From Fremontodendron californicum (lineage: Eukaryota; Streptophyta; Magnoliopsida; Malvales; Malvaceae), in NCBI GenBank assembly GCA_030761205.1, contig JAULJL010000039.1, positions 2,366,001 to 2,430,000 on the forward strand: a DNA stretch of 64,000 bases, given 5' to 3'. A program made the translations under genes and the position numbers. The notes beneath the pieces are model-generated. The model was not told the DNA's origin and made no database searches. It saw nothing but the letters and a program-made list of their open reading frames with translations. How positions within the stretch are numbered: position 1 is the first letter of the stretch; each line of letters starts with the position of its first letter. Shown one piece after another: positions 1-13,101 of the stretch.

Positions 1-420
1 CGGACAGCCCCAAAGCCACGTAAGCGGCGTGGTGCGCAAGACATGAAGTGTGGCCGAGAATTAAGGCACACTCAGATCGTGGTCAGAGTTCGTGGTGCAC
101 TAGGACTCTAACTGTTGCCAAAACGTGTAATTGTAGTCTTACTGGTCAGGGATGTTGGCCAAGTCTTTATCTATTTATACTTAGTTAAGTAAAGTAGAGG
201 ACACAACAGAGAAAATAGAAATCTAAGTGTGTGATCCCTGCAACAAACTTTGTATTCCGATTTATTGACGAGCAATAAAACAGTTGAGAATTTTTCGTAA
301 TCTTGATTGTCTTTGTTTATTGTTATTTGCTTTCGTTGTGCTTGTGTGTGGGCTGACTAAGTGTGCGGCTTAGTGCCATCATAGGACAGAATTTTTGGGA
401 GAAAGTTTAACCCTATGACA
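1..420 (+). repeat. 5' LTR, right part
   Basis: Matches 5238-5657 over its whole length with no net length change and ends in ATGACA. The window begins at about base 292 of the LTR. The TATA-like site is altered here (TATTTATA at 172-179), whereas the 3' LTR keeps TATAAATA at 5409-5416. An AATAAA lies near 275. Confidence 0.93.
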
Positions 421-423
421 AGT

Positions 424-440
424 TGGTATCAGAGCGTGGT
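424..440 (+). other. Primer binding site, initiator Met tRNA type
   Basis: TGGTATCAGAGC begins three bases after the LTR end. This is the usual complement of the 3' end of plant initiator Met tRNA, used to prime reverse transcription. Confidence 0.85.
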
Positions 441-3400
441 TACTAAGTTTAAGGCGAACAGAGATCTGAACGAGCATGTGAGTGTGCTCGAAGAGTTGGT
501 AGGAGCCTCAGCTCATGATGCGGGATCTTTGTCAGAACAAGGTGAGTTGCATGCAGTGCGTATGAAAGAGTTGTCTCAACTTGTTCTGGACTATCAGAAG
601 GATGCTGTTGCTCGGTACAATGATAGTCTCAGTCAGTTGTTTAGAGTCGTAGAACGGGAGGAGGAACGATTTTGTGCTATTGAGCAGGATGTGTCCTTGC
701 TCAAGAAAGCTGCTGTGGGACAAGGCAGTGGTGATGGTGGCGAGAAACCAAAACTCAGAGCCCCTGAGCCAAAGACGTTTGATGGCAGTCGGAATGCGAA
801 AGCGCTTGAAAACTTCTTGTGGGATATGGAGCAGTACTTTCAGGCTGCCCGAGTTGCGATGAGTGAGCAAGTCACCATCACAAGCATGTACCTTGTCGGC
901 GATGCTAAGTTGTGGTAGAGAAGCAGGATCAATGATGATGTTTGCGCGGATAGACAACGGATTGAGACGTTTGAAGTATTGAAAAAGGAATTGAGAGACC
1001 ATTCCTACCCTCGAATGCTGCGTGGGTAGCAAGGGAAGTGAAAAGGCTAAAGCACACAGGGTCTGTGCGAGATTATGTCAAAGAGTTTAGTTCTTTGACG
1101 TTGGACGTGAAGAACATGTCGGAGGATGACAAGTTGTTCAATTTCTTCTCGGGCTTTCAGCCTTGGGCACAGGCTAAATTGAGAAGGCAGAATCTGAAGG
1201 ATCTGCCACAGGCCATTGCAGCCGTAGATAGTTTGGTTGATTACAAACTCAATCCTTCTTCATCGAATGCTGATAAGAAGAAGGGAAACGAGGGAAAGAA
1301 GGGAAAATTCGAAAATGATGGAAAGAAGGATAAACATAAAATGAGGGAGTTGCCTAAGCAAAAGGGTTCAGATCCACCCCAAAGCAAAGGTAAATCTGGT
1401 TGCTTTTTATGTTCTGATCCCCATAGATTTCGTGATTGCCCCAAAAGGGACAAGTTGTCTGCCCTTGTTTCTAATGAGATGGTTGATGATGGTGGTTCTA
1501 ATGAGTGCACACCAAGAGTAAACCCGATACAGTTGCTCAATGCGATGACTACGGAGTAACAGGTTCCACTGAAGGGACTGATGTATGTGACAGACAGGGT
1601 GAATGGCAAGGCTGTGCGGGCTATGCTAGACACGGGTGCTACAAACAATTTTGTGTCTCTCAGAATGGTTGATCAGTTGTGCTTGAAAGTCACTAAGAGT
1701 ACCAGTCAGGTGAAGGCTATGAACTCGAAAGCTTAAGGTATCCAAGGTATGGCTACTTCTACATTGCGGGTAGGGAGTTGGCAATAGAAGTGCCGCTTCA
1801 TGGCTTTGCCTCTAGATGACTTTGACATGATTCTTGGAATTGAGTTCTTTGTACAAGCCAAGGCTATGGCTATGCCACATCTGGGGGGCATTATGGTTGC
1901 AAGCGAGAGGAGTCCAAGTTTTGTACCTATTGAAGGACAAGTCACAGAGAAGCCACTGATGCAAAGTGCTTCTCAATTCAAGTCGGGTATCAAAAGAGGA
2001 GAGACCACCATGATTGCTGCACTAGTAGAGATTAAATCAGATCAAGTGGTGGATGTCCCAGATTCAGTCGCGAGAGTACTAGATGAGTTTAGGGATGTGA
2101 TGCCTGCGGAGTTGCCAAAGGTATTGCCACCTAGGCGTGCCATTGACCATAGGATCGAGTTGGAGCCAGAAACTCGACCCCCAGCACGAGCCCTATATCG
2201 GATGGCCCCTGCGGAGCTAGCTGAGTTGAGAAAACAGCTAGATGAGTTGCTCGATGTTGGATACATCCAACCATCAAAGGCCCCATATGGAGCCCCGATA
2301 TTGTTTTAGAGGAAGCAAGATAGTACATTGCGGATGTGTGTTGATTATAGGGCCTTGAATAAGGTCACGGTGAAAAATAAGTACCCAGTCCCGAATGTTG
2401 CTGACTTATTCGATAGACTATCCAAAGCAGCTTACTTCACAAAGCTGGACTTGCAATCGAGGTATTGGCAAGTGCGGATTGCTGAGGGAGATGAGTCAAA
2501 GACAGCGTGTGTGACTAGGTATGGCTCGTATGAATTTCTTGTTATGCATTTTGGTTTGGCTAATGCACCTGCTACTTTTTGCAACTTGATGAATGATGTG
2601 CTGTATGAGTTCCTCGATGATTTTGTCGTGGTGTACCTGGATGATATCGTGGTGTATAGTCGAACCCTTGGGGAACATATTGAGCATTTGCGGTTGGTTT
2701 TCTCTACATTGAGGAAAAACTCCTTATCTGTGAAAAAAGAGAAATGTGAGTTTTGACAACAGGAGATTATGTTCTTGGGGCACAAAGTGAGTCAGGGTCG
2801 GATTCGTATGGACGAGAGGAAGGTACAGGCCATTCTAGACTGGTCAGTACCAACCAAGGTCACGGAGCTGAGATCTTTCCTTGGTTTGGCTAATTATTAT
2901 CGGCGATTTATTAAAGGCTACTTGAAGATGGCGGGTCCTCTCACGGATCTGTTAAAGAAAGACAAGCATTGGGAGTGATCAGATGTTTGTCAAGAGGCAT
3001 TTCAGAAAATAAAGCATGCAGTGACATCAGAACCGGTGCTAAGGTTGCCTGATTTTGAGTTACCTTTTGAGGTACACACTGATACGTCGGACAGAGCCAT
3101 TGGCGGGGTGCTGGTCCAAGAGAGACACCCTATTGCTTTTGAGAGCAGAAAGCTGAAAGAAGCAAAACAACGTTATTCAGCTCATGAGAAAAAATGACGG
3201 CGGTTATGCATTGCTTGGAAATATGAAAACATTACTTGCTGGGTACAAAGTTTGTGGTCGTAACTGACAATGTGGCAAACACTTATTTTAAGACTCAGAA
3301 GAAGCTTACGCCTAAGCAGGCACGATGGCAAGAATTTTTTGCTGAGTTTGATTTTAGTTAGGTTCATCGACCAGGGAGTCAGAACCACGTTGCTGATGCT

Positions 3401-4931
3401 TTGAGTAGGAAAAAGGTGAAAACCTTTGTTGCCTCTTTATCAACCATGTAGTCGGGTTTCCTAAAAAGGATAAGGCGACAGGCCGATGCGGACAAGAATT
3501 ATGGGCAGCTCAAACAACGAGTCAGAGATGGGTTGGTCCGCAAATACTGGCTAAATGATGACCTATTGTATGCACGGGGCAACAGACTTTATGTCCCTAC
3601 GGGAGGGGCAATGAGGAGAGAATTGTTGCGGGAAACACATGATCCTTAGTGGGCTGGACATCCTGGTGTTGAGAGGATGATAGCACTATTGTCACGAACA
3701 TATTTTTGGCCAAAGATGGAGGAAGACATCGAATTATATGTTCGGACATGTTTGACTTGTCAGATGGACAAGACCGAGAGGAAGAAGCAAGCGGGCCTTC
3801 TTCAACCACTTCCTATTCTAGAGAGACAGTGGGAGTATGTTTCCATGGATTTTATCACAGGGATGCCTGAAGTCGGTGACTTGGGTTCAATATTGGTTGT
3901 GGTAGATAACTTTTCTAAGTATGCAGTCTTTATGGCAGCACCATAGTCGTGCACCGCCAATGCAGCGGCAGAACTCTTTCTGAAACATGTGGTGAAAATT
4001 TTGGGTTGCCTAAGGATATCACTAGTGATCGAGATGCTCGATTTACTGGTAAATTCTGGACTTGCTTGTTTAAATTGTTGGGTTTGAAATTAAAATTTTC
4101 AACAGCAAATTATCTGCAAACTGATGGCCAAACGGAGCGGATTAATGCTTTGCTGGAGAAGTATTTGAGGCACTATGTGACGGCTAGCCAGAAGAACTGG
4201 GTAAGTTTACTTGATACAACTCAGTTTTGCTATAATTTGCATAAGTCATCTGCTACGGGTTTAAGTCCATCGGAGTTGGTTTTGGGACAACAACCATTGA
4301 TACCTTCAGAGGTAGCTAAATCTAAGTCTCAAAGAGAATGTCCCGCAGCCTATCGCTTTGTTAGAGAAAGACAAGAGTTGATGGACCAGGCAAGTGAGAG
4401 CTTAGAGAAAGCACAGAGGCGGATGAGAAAATATGTTGATCAGCATAGGTGGCCATTAGAGTTTCAAGTGGAAGACAGAGTTCTATTGAAACAAACGCCT
4501 CAGATTTGGAAGAAGGTGACTGACAAACGATACAACAACGGCCTTGTGCAGAGGTATGATGGTCCTTTTGAGATGATTAAACGGGTTGATAATGTCGCTT
4601 ATCGGTTAAAATTGCCTGAACGAATGAAAGTTCACCCAACGTTCCATGTGAGCTTCCTTAAGCCTTATCATAAGGATACTGTTAATGAGAGACAGTTGAT
4701 CAGATAGACACCTCCAAGTGTCAGGAAACACTATGAGAAAGCAATTGTGAAAATTCTCGACCATCGAAGGGAGGGCGCTAGTAGAAAGAATCGGCGGGAT
4801 TACTACTTAGTGCAGTGGGAAGGTGGAAAGGTGGAAGATGCTACTTGGGAAAAGGATGTTGACCTTTGGCAGTTTGAGAATGAGATCCAGCGTTACTTGG
4901 AAACTCTTCCGACGAGGGCGTCAGAATCATC

Positions 4932-4946
4932 CGGTGGGGATGGGTT
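4932..4946 (+). other. Polypurine tract
   Basis: The G-rich run GGTGGGGATGGG ends just before the 3' LTR start (TGTTAG at 4947). It is the expected primer for plus-strand DNA synthesis. Confidence 0.7.
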
Positions 4947-5657
4947 TGTTAGACCCTGAGATGCGCGGCATCGGGGCCTTGCTGCGGATCGACGCAAGCA
5001 GGCCAAGATTGGGGCCAAGTTGCGACGAGGTGATTGGTCCTTAGCACAACCAAGGTGCTACCTTGGGTACAAACGTGGGAAGGCTGTAAGAGTCCAGATG
5101 CGAGTAGGAGTCTGGGCGCAAACATGATGAGTGCATGGTCCGTGATGTGCGCAAGCACGTGTTGGCTTGGAGAAGTTGAGATTGAGTGGGAAACTGATTG
5201 TGCGCGATAGTTGCGTGAGGCGCGAGATGTTCGGACACGGACAGCCCCAAAGCCACTTAAGCTGCGTGGTGCTCAAGACATGAAGTGTGGCCGAGAATTA
5301 AGACACACTCAGATCGTGGTCAGAGTTCGTAATGCACTAGGACTCTAACTGTTGCCAAAACGTGTAATTGTAGTCTTACTGGTCAGGGATGTTGGCTAAG
5401 TCTTGATCTATAAATACTTAGTTAAGTAAAGTAGAGGACACAACAGAGAAAATAGAAATCTGAGTGTGTGATCCCAGCAGCAGACTTTGTATTTCGATTT
5501 ATTGAAGAGCAATAAAACTGTTGGAAATTTTCTGTAATCTTGGTTGCCTTTGTTTATTGTTATTTGCTTTCGTTGTGCTTGTGTGTGGGCTGACTAAGTG
5601 CGCGACTTAGTGTCATCATAGGGCGAAAATTTTGGGAGAAAGTTTAACCCTGTGACA
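4947..5657 (+). repeat. 3' LTR (711 bp)
   Basis: Begins TGTTAG after the polypurine tract and ends TGTGACA. Bases 5238-5657 align with 1-420. A TATA box is at 5409-5416 and an AATAAA near 5512. The start is inferred from the TG...CA rule, because the matching left end is outside the window. The 218 bases that follow, up to the next element, show no gene. Confidence 0.88.
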
Positions 5658-5883
5658 CCAACCTTCGTTGGTAATGTGGTTGGTCTTTAAGTACTGCATA
5701 AGCTCTCATATGGTCTAGTATATTAATTTATGTCTAGATTTGGGGTATTATGTTTGATAAATTGCATGCTTTTGTAGGGAATAACATGAAGTACTGTTGG
5801 AAACTGTCCAAGCTATACTCATCTTTCATCCATTGACTGTTCCTGTACTAGGCAATGATCATAATGAGTACCGTAGCCGTGAA

Positions 5884-6817
5884 TAGGGGTGAGCAAAATC
5901 CGACTCGATTCGAAAAAAACAAAAAAAAAAAAATTCAAATTTCAAATTAAATAGTTCGGTTTATTAGAGTTATTCGGATTTTAGGATCAACTCGACTAAG
6001 TAATTTGAGTTATATAGTTTAGCTAGGATTTGATTTATACAACTCGAATAACTCAAAAATCCGAATAAGATATTTCTATACGACGTCGTTTTACTCATTT
6101 GGGTATGATACTAAGCTTGGGTTTTGCGTTTTCTCTCTTTCTTCTTCCCTCTTTTACTCTTTTGCCCATTTTTGTTGGGTCATTTATTTTTGTTGTTTGT
6201 CACCTTCAGTAGAAAAATAAATCCGCATGAGTTGTTGACTGCATACTTATTGTCTTAATGTTTTATCATTCATTTCTTTTTTTCCCTTTGAAATTGACAA
6301 GATCTAGATTGAAAGTTTACATTGAACTTTTTGGGTTTCAAAAGGGGAATGCTATCACTTAATGCTTCATTCAGTTAAAGATTGAAGTTTTTGGTTGATA
6401 TCATGTACACTAACAAGCTGACCAAACGATGAAATTCAAAAGATAGTGAATTCTCTTTTCTTAAAGGTCAATAGTAGGTTATTTATTTAGTATAGCAAGT
6501 CTTTGATATTTATATTTATAACAAAAGATAGAACACCAAAAAATATATATTTGTAATTGCAAAGAATTAAATTCCAAAATTATAGATATACATGCATTTA
6601 CAAGATAACAGTAGCATAATCTAGTCAATCAACATTTACAAGATAGCATTTTAACTCGAATAAATTTATTCGATTCGACTTGACTCGAATTTGTTTTAAC
6701 TCGACTCGATTCGCTAAAATTTCAAATTGAGTTTGTTGACAAAATAAGACTCGTCAACTCGACTAATACGAATTTTTCCACTCGATTCGATTCGACTCGA
6801 CCGAACGCTCACCCCTA
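5884..6817. mobile_element. Non-autonomous hAT-type DNA transposon
   Basis: The ends are perfect 11-bp inverted repeats: TAGGGGTGAGC at 5884-5894 and its complement at 6807-6817. They are flanked by a perfect 8-bp duplication, GCCGTGAA, at 5876-5883 and 6818-6825. The subterminal regions carry many ACTCGATTCGA-type short repeats on both sides. An 8-bp duplication and TAGGG-type ends are typical of hAT elements. No transposase frame is present, so it would depend on another element. Confidence 0.92.
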
Positions 6818-6878
6818 GCCGTGAAAACCCGGTAATAAGAAAAAATTCTCAAGGTGACTTGATCTGAGCAGTAGGCAC

Positions 6879-7131
6879 TTATGTTATTCGGACTCGAATA
6901 TGAATGTCGGACATGAGTATTTACCCGACACGAGTATGTTTAATTTTTTTTTTCAATATTTTCATGTATTTAAAGAGTACTTAGAGAATCATATCATCAT
7001 ACTCATATCTGGATATGTGTCGAACACAAATACATATGAGTATGGATATAATCTTTTAAATATATGAATTTTTTTAAAAAAAATTAAACATATTCGTATC
7101 TAATACTTACTCTTGAATTCGAGTAATATAG
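6879..7131. mobile_element. CTATGTT-family MITE, rearranged copy
   Basis: The left end starts TTATGTTATTCGGACTC and follows the family consensus to about 7045. The right part (about 7060-7131) reads as the start of the family in the opposite orientation. At 253 bp it is longer than the other copies, and no matching target duplication is visible, so it is probably two partial copies joined head to head. Confidence 0.6.
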
Positions 7132-8514
7132 TTTAATAAAATATTTAAAATATCAAAGATGAAAATTAAAATGTTTACTTCAAAAAATTCAAATAAAATA
7201 TTATTTATGAAATGAAAAGAATAATTAAAGTACTATTATACATAAAAGAACAAATACTAACTACAAGCGTTTGAAAACTACTTATTCATATATTATTTTT
7301 AAATGTCAAGATTTATAGTACGCCAAATTAAAAATATATCTTCAAAACCATAACTTTAAAAAGTGTTCTTTAAATTTTATATTAAAAATATATATGTATA
7401 TATTCGTTAGCAATATGTTTTCTAAAAAAATTAACAAAAAGAAATAGAGAAAGAATTGAAAATTTGAAATATATATATATATAAAGAAATAGAAGAAGAG
7501 GGGGTTTGGATCTGTTTATGGGTCAGATCAGGTCGGATCACAGCCTGAATTTTTTCATCCTTTATCTAAGTTTGGTTCGAGTCGGTTTGTAAGTTTGAAT
7601 CATTGTTTTAAAATATTAAAAAAAATTATATTTTTATAATTAAATTTAAATAAAAAATTATTAATAAATAATAATTTGGATCGAACCGACTCAAATTGAA
7701 AAATACTTATTCAAATTTGATTCTATACAGACCAAACCGATAGGGTCGAATAGATAATCCGACCTTAAACAATTCTAATTTGAACATAAATCATGAGAAA
7801 TAGAAAGTGAGCAGTAATTGTGTGAGAAGAAAATTCGAAAGACAGTGGAAAGATAAAGATCAAATGATAGTCGCCAGTATGAAAAAAATAATATTATTAC
7901 TTTTATATCTAATAATTTTGGATATGATATAATTATATCATATAAAAAATTAAAACATGATTTAAAATATGATACGATATAAAAAAAATAACATAAATAC
8001 AACACAAACAAATGAATATATCAAAATTTATATAACATAAATTATTAATATATCAAAATTTATATAAATATATAACACTTTAAATACTATTATAATATAA
8101 AAATAATATAAATACGATATTTAACAAATCTTTTATTTCTTTCCTTGTTGGGGTTTGGAATTTATGACTATTCACCAAAATTGATAATCACATATCCTTT
8201 TAAAGTATATTCAACAAAAATTAAATAATTAATATAATAAAAAATATAAACATGATAATTTTTTAATTTAATTTTATTCATGAAATTTAAAATTTTCAAT
8301 AATATATAAAAAAATAAACTTTTTTAAATATAATTTTAAAATACATGATAATTTTTTAATTTCGTTAATAAAATATAAAAATTTAACCACCATGTATGAC
8401 GTGTATAAGATAATTTTTCAATATATAAATACACACGTATTTTCTTAAACTCTCTTATTTTATTTTATTTTTGATAAATTGAGTAAACTCTCTTATTGGT
8501 TATTGATATATATA
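7132..8514. other. AT-rich spacer with old repeat relics
   Basis: No gene. About 7500-7760 has diverged GGTCGGATC- and GAACCGAC-type stretches that look like a worn DNA transposon. About 7885-8100 matches, in diverged form, the dispersed repeat also seen at 20455-20640 and 53290-53400. The rest is AT-rich. Confidence 0.5.
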
Positions 8515-9179
8515 TGTAGACACCTAATTTTGTCCGGGCCACTAAACAGGTATGTTTTCTTCCCATATTGATGTTTCCGAGTATAAAAAGACTGTTTTCA
8601 TCCTGCAGGTGGTACTCCGAGACTTAGTTTAAGAGGGCGAGCATAAAAAGTCAAACTTGAAAAAAAGTCAATCCTGAAAAAGTCAACCCTAGAAAGTCAA
8701 CTACTGAAAAAGTCAACCCACTTTCAAAATCAAGATTTTAAGTTCAATTGAAAAATGGAGAAAGAATTTTGATAATCCGAGGTCTACATTGAAAGATATG
8801 GAGTTCGGAAGTTGGGATTTGGAGATTCAGTAGAAAAGAAACCCTAATCCGAGAAATTTGGGGAAAAGTGCTTAAACGATCAAACTGGTCGAAATTGAAG
8901 GTTCCAAATGAAAGATAAGCACTGACTACGGGTAATGGAGAAGTCACTTGCAAGAAAAACCGAAAGAAAAGTCAATCCGGGAGAAAACCGAGAATTAGGG
9001 TTTTTAGTGGATTTCGGTGAAATCGGGAAGAATCACAGAAATGGCTCGACTTGGTAAGACCAAAGCCCCCAATGGATGAGGAATGATTAAAAAGGATGGC
9101 CCAAGGCTCAAATTGAAGAAAATCTGAAAATCAAACTTGTTTTGAGCAAAACCGGGTTTCGGAGGTTAAAGGGCAAAAT

Positions 9180-9780
9180 TGGAAAATTTTGGGAAAAATA
9201 GCAAATGGACACCGAAAATTATGGAAAATTTGTCAATCTCATTCTTAAATCATTTGAAAGAGATTGGTAAAAGAAAATCTTGATTCCGAGTTCGTTTGCA
9301 AAATGGCCAAATCCCGGGCTTCTTATGCAATAATTCAAAAAGATAAATCCCGGAAAAATAGCAAATGGACTCCAAAAATTCTGAAATTTGGTAAATCTCA
9401 TTTTTAAATTATTTGGAAGAGATTGGCGAAAGAAAATCTTGATTCCGAGTTCATTTGCAAAATGGCTAAATCCCGAGCTTCCTATGCAGTAATTCAAGCC
9501 GATAAATCCCGAAAAAATACCAAATGAGCTCCAAAAATTACGAAAACTTCCAGATCACACTTTTTAATTATTTTGAAGAGATTGGTGAAGAAAAATCTTG
9601 ATTTGGAGCTCGTTTAAAAAATGGTAAAAAGTAGGGGCATAAAAGGACATTTTGGGAAGAAAAAATCCAAATAAATAGCAAACGGACTCGGATAATTTTG
9701 AAAACTTCCAGAACTCAATATTTTATTATTTTGGAAGTATTAAAAAACGAAAAATTGAATTTGGAGCCCGTTTGATATTT
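9180..9780. repeat. Tandem repeat of about 160 bp within the solo LTR
   Basis: AAAAATA-GCAAATGGAC-type starts recur at 9194, 9354 and 9513, with a worn fourth start near 9671. Each unit also carries AAAATCTTGATT and a pyrimidine-poor stretch. Divergence rises to the right. Confidence 0.85.
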
Positions 9781-11237
9781 ATTTTGCATCCGGGAGGGCA
9801 AAATGGTCATTTCACCCAAGCAACCGAAAAGGGCTTTTTGGGCCCTTCAAAAAATCAGAGTTGGGCTGGAAAAAAGATGTCAACATTTTTCTTGGACAGC
9901 TGTAATTTGAGAGGGCTGAGATGCTAATCTAAGGGTGGTAATTTCATGACTTTTCATCTTGAATTATTGGTCATTTGATGGAAATTAGGTTACACAAAAA
10001 TGACAACATCTTGGAGTCCATATAAGCATCATTTTCTGCCAGCCCTAAGGGGGGAGGCAGATTTTGTTTTTTCTTTTCCATTTTGGTTGATTTCTCTTAG
10101 TTTTTCTTAGTTTTTTATCTTCTTGGTTGAGAGCAAAAAAAGAAAAGTTTAGAAAAAAAGGAAAGTTTGAAGAGAAAAGCTTGAAATATTAGCTTCTTGA
10201 GGTTGCTCTTGAGCACCAACTCTTGCACTTTCATTTTCTATTCTTATTTTTTGCTATTTTAATCTCTACTTGGTGAGTTTTCATTTTAAAATAATGTTTC
10301 TTGTTCTTCCTTCATTTCCTTTCTTAAGTATATATTTTTTTTTTTACATTTTGTTTTTACAATAAACTCACCATGGCCAAATGGCCTACATTATTTATTT
10401 TAAGTTGTTGTTTATGATTCATTTTACCATATTGTTTATGCTATTTTCTTTATTTTTGATGTTTTAAATATTATGTTATTTCATGTTCTTAAGTTATATT
10501 TAATTTGGTTGCTTTGTTTATTGCCATTTATGTCTTAGATATCATGTTTTTGCATTTTTAATTTTCTGTTTTTATGTTGTTTAAATTTGAGCATGTTTTA
10601 GATTTAGTATATTAGGTGTTTGTGAAAATGCTTGTGTGATTTTTGTGTTATGACTTAGTTTTTCATGCTAGCATACCAAGTGTTTGTGAAAATGTCATGC
10701 TTGTTGAAGCTTGGGGCCATTTGGCTACTCCATGTGTTTTGCATTGTGTGTTGTATTTTTGTCATGCTAGTTGTTAGGTTTTTGCATTTGCATGATATTT
10801 GGTTGGATTTTTGAATTAAGCATGCCTTGTGTTTGTGAAAATGCCATGCATGTCTTAGGTCTAGGTTACATTAAATGCCATGCAAGTTCATGTTAGGTCT
10901 AGGCCATATTATTTGTGTCATGCATTTTCCTTACATTTAGGTTTAGATCCATGCATTTCATGCATTATGTTTGCTGCATTGTTTCATGCATTTCATGTTC
11001 ATGCCACTTGAATAATGACTTGAGCCAATTAATGGTTCAAGATCATGCTCTCTTGAGCACACTTGTGGAAAATTAAGTTTGTCAAATTGATTACTCTACC
11101 TTTGTGATTTTTTTTATTTAGCCAATTTTTATCTAACTTTCAAAGAGTCCTAGCTACTGCTTTCAAGTCATTTTATGAGTTTCAAATATTTTTACTTTGG
11201 TTTTTAAATGATTTTATCAAAAGCAAAAATGTGTTGG

Positions 11238-11881
11238 CAAAGCAGTTTTTTTCTCCTCCAAAAACTCGTACATCTATGATTTTTCTGGGAATTCATCTTT
11301 GATCAGAAAATTAAGCCGATTTGTTTTCATGTAGTTTTACATGTCCTGATTCTCCAGTATTTTTTTTAGAATTTTTGGAAGTTTTAAAAATTGGGTAAAA
11401 AATCGTGGATTAAAACTGGACAGTGGAGTCAGAATTGAATTTAAAGAAAAAACAAAGCAGTTTTTTTTCTCCTCCAAAAACTCGTACATCTATGATTTTT
11501 CTGGGAATTCATCTTTGATCAGAAAATTAATCCGATTTGTTTTCGTGTAGTTTTACATGTCCTGAGTCTCCAGTATTTTTTTTAGAATTTTTGGAATTTT
11601 TAAAAATAGGATAAAAAATCGTGGATTAAAACTGGACAGTGGAGTCAGAATTGAATTTAAAGAAAAACAAAGCAGTTTTTTCTCCTCCAAAAACTCGTAC
11701 ATCTCTGGTTTTTCTGGGAATTCATCTTTGATCAAAAAATTAAGCCGATTTTTTCTCGTATAGTTTTATATGTCCTGAGTCTCCAGTATTTTTTTTATAA
11801 TTTTTGGAATTTTTAAAAATAGGGTAAAAAATCGTGTATTAAAACTGGACAGTGGAGTCAGAATTGAATTTAAAGAAAAAC
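11238..11881. repeat. Three tandem copies of a 215-bp unit within the solo LTR
   Basis: CAAAGCAGTTTTTT starts recur at 11238, 11453 and 11668, exactly 215 bases apart. The units are nearly identical, so the expansion is more recent than the 160-bp array. Confidence 0.93.
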
Positions 11882-13101
11882 CAATTTTCTGTTTTGGTTA
11901 ATTTACTTAGAGTGGGCTGATTAGGAGGGTTAGCTACTGACTTAGGATGATTTCTAAGCCCTTTTAAACTCTAAAAATAGTTTTTCAAGTCCCGGGTTAA
12001 GGGTAGTCAAGTCCGGATTTTTTAAACTTAGGAAATTAGAGCCATTTAAAAAAAATTAGCCCAGTTTTTATTGTTAATTCAAGCTTTTCAAAATTGTTTT
12101 CAAACAATCACAAAGTATTTTGGTTTTAGAATATTTAATTTGACATATTTTCCTAAGGTAGCCGGATATCTTTTTAGATATACGGATTTCCTTAATTAAA
12201 GGAAAAAATACATTTCATGCATTGCATTTTTATTTTCATGCATATTATATGATAGCATTATTTTATTCCATATCATTTAAATTATATGCCATATCATTCA
12301 TGTTTGCCATGTCATATAGGTTGCATTATATTATTTAGATTTTGCTATGTCATTTTATTTATGTCATGCATATACATATTCATATCTTTTAAAATGTTTT
12401 CAAAAGAATAATGATTTTTCAATAAAAAATAAAGATATTCCCGAGTTAAAATAATTCATGAGTTCTCTACCGGGTTTGCTGGAGGGAATATCATCAATTA
12501 TCATTAATAAAGGAATATCTTTCTTTCAAAAAAAAAAAAGAGAATGATTCGGAAAGTTTTCCAAAACTAATAAAAATTTCTATATTTTGCCATGTTTGTT
12601 GGGGAATATAGGAAAATTTTGAATTTATAAATTCCGGATCATTTTCAATAAAAAAAATGAAATTATTTTTCCTTAAATTGGGAATTAACTTGAAATACTA
12701 AACTTAAAACCAACTTTTTATCGAGACTTGAGATAACACATGATTAATAAGGTACCGATTTATAAGGGCGTTGTGGGGGTGCTAATCCTTCCCCACACGT
12801 AACCGACTCCCGAACCCGCTTCTTTGATTTCTCTGGTTTAAAACGCAGACTTGAAATTGGTTTTTAAAATGTTTTAATTAATTTTTAAAATATTTTATAA
12901 AACCGGTTTTAATAGGTGGCCGATCACACCTAGCTAAAAAAGATTGGTGGCGACTCCATGTCTTTTTTAAGGTCATTTTCAAAACCTTCATTTTTCTAGA
13001 GGAATTAAGTCGACTTTTCCTCGGGTTTTTTTTTTTAATGTCACGCCTAACGAATAATAAAGTCTTGCGATGAGACGTCGTTATTTTTTTTTTAGGTTGC
13101 G

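Larger units (their letters stand above)
415..4959 (+). pseudogene. gag-pol polyprotein relic (chromovirus)
   Basis: One former reading frame for capsid and replication enzymes, now broken. Gag runs about 415-1559, with a CX2CX3HX4C knuckle near 1401-1440. The protease motif DTGA is at 1629-1640. The reverse transcriptase active site YLDD is at 2634-2645. RNase H lies about 3050-3420. Integrase starts with a His/Cys zinc finger near 3640-3765 and is followed by the Asp, Asp and Glu core near 3845, 4025 and 4155. A chromodomain lies near 4747-4900. Visible stops: TAG 916, TAA 1557, TAA 1734, TAG 1785, TAG 2307, TGA 2754 and TGA 2976; others follow near 3220, 3360, 3450 and 3945. Frameshifts lie near 1003, 3190 and 3995. 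Many stops sit where the family has Trp or Gln. It cannot encode a working polyprotein. Confidence 0.93.
1..5657 (+). mobile_element. Decayed chromodomain Ty3/gypsy LTR retrotransposon
   Basis: The order is 5' LTR (left part outside the window), tRNA-type primer site, gag, protease, reverse transcriptase, RNase H, integrase, chromodomain, polypurine tract, 3' LTR. This order with a C-terminal chromodomain defines plant chromoviruses. The gag zinc knuckle and the initiator-Met primer site suggest the Tekay/Del group, which is an inference. The left end is cut by the window, so target duplications cannot be checked. The 420 comparable bases of the two LTRs differ at about 31 positions by my hand count, which suggests an old insertion. 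The coding region is full of stops and frameshifts. Confidence 0.95.
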
